Shown here piece after piece: positions 6,140-6,213 of a DNA stretch of 6,213 bases (position 1 is its first letter; each line of letters opens with the position of its first letter). The notes beneath the pieces were generated by a model. It saw only the letters and a list, made by a program, of their open reading frames with translations. It ran no database searches and had not been told where the DNA came from. Location of the stretch: positions 1-6,213 of the forward strand of contig JAKPMW010000061.1 in assembly GCA_029548715.1 (NCBI GenBank). Reading direction: 5' to 3'. A program made the position numbers and the translations under genes. The DNA comes from Spirochaetota bacterium (GTDB lineage: Bacteria > Spirochaetota > JAGLSM01 > JAKPMW01).

Positions 6140-6213
6140 TTAGCGGTCGGTAAAGGGGAGGAGGGCAACCACACGGGCGCGATTGATCTCGGTTGAGAGC
6201 AGGCGCTGGTGCT
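6140..6213 (-). CDS. rpsR: 30S ribosomal protein S18, C-terminal end (partial)
   Basis: Only the last 23 codons and a TAA stop (6140-6142) lie in the window; the gene continues past the right edge. The visible peptide begins HQRLLSTEINRARVV and ends ALLPFTDR. This matches the conserved S18 C-terminus, where a basic helix (Q-R-x-L-x-x-x-I-x-R-A-R) is followed by a L-L-P-F/Y-T-D motif. S18 binds 16S rRNA on the platform of the small subunit next to S6. The stop is 29 nt before rplI in the same direction, and the rpsR-rplI pair is one of the commonest ribosomal gene neighbourhoods in bacteria, which supports the call despite the short fragment. By general knowledge, rpsF and perhaps ssb would be expected further upstream, outside the window. 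Confidence 0.9.
   Translation of the reverse strand, partial: HQRLLSTEINRARVVALLPFTDR

Noticed and set aside
1..6213. CRISPR array, insertion sequence, toxin-antitoxin or phage genes
   Set aside because: No spaced direct repeats, transposase motifs, terminal repeats with duplications, or defence-type domains were seen on either strand.

Overview
All recognisable genes in this window lie on the minus strand and form one compact run. Read in the direction of transcription (right to left) they are: the 3' end of rpsR (ribosomal protein S18), rplI (L9), dnaB (replicative helicase), an mlaE-like permease, an mlaF-like ATPase, an mlaD-like MCE protein, and radA (Sms/RadA recombination ATPase). Gaps are tiny or negative: 29 nt rpsR-rplI, 11 nt rplI-dnaB, a 4-nt ATGA overlap dnaB-mlaE, 10 nt mlaE-mlaF, a 17-nt overlap mlaF-mlaD and 2 nt mlaD-radA. 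This suggests one cotranscribed, translationally coupled unit. No promoter is visible; it presumably lies upstream of rpsR, beyond the right edge.

The sequence is fairly GC-rich. An MCE/Mla lipid transporter implies a Gram-negative (diderm) bacterium. The rpsR-rplI-dnaB order is widespread. The permease-ATPase-MCE order differs from the mlaFED order of E. coli and, with the continuation into radA, reminds me of spirochaete-type genomes. That taxonomic guess is weak and rests on memory of gene order and general protein character, not on a search.

Three functions are combined: translation (S18, L9), DNA replication and recombination (DnaB, RadA), and envelope lipid transport (MlaE, MlaF, MlaD). 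The three Mla proteins make a minimal inner-membrane ABC core; no MlaB, MlaC or MlaA homologue is in the window. Two start codons should be moved inward from the longest reading frame: mlaE to 4204 and mlaD to 2606. Both new starts have a good Shine-Dalgarno sequence and fit the family.

The left end (1-243), downstream of radA, is the only substantial stretch without an assigned gene. It is stop-free in one frame on each strand and contains a 10-bp perfect inverted repeat, but I cannot identify it. Nothing else in the window looks like an undescribed system. It is a conserved housekeeping operon with some lineage-specific details: an insertion in RadA, an acidic tail on L9, a C-terminal tail on MlaF and a long helical C-terminus on MlaD.
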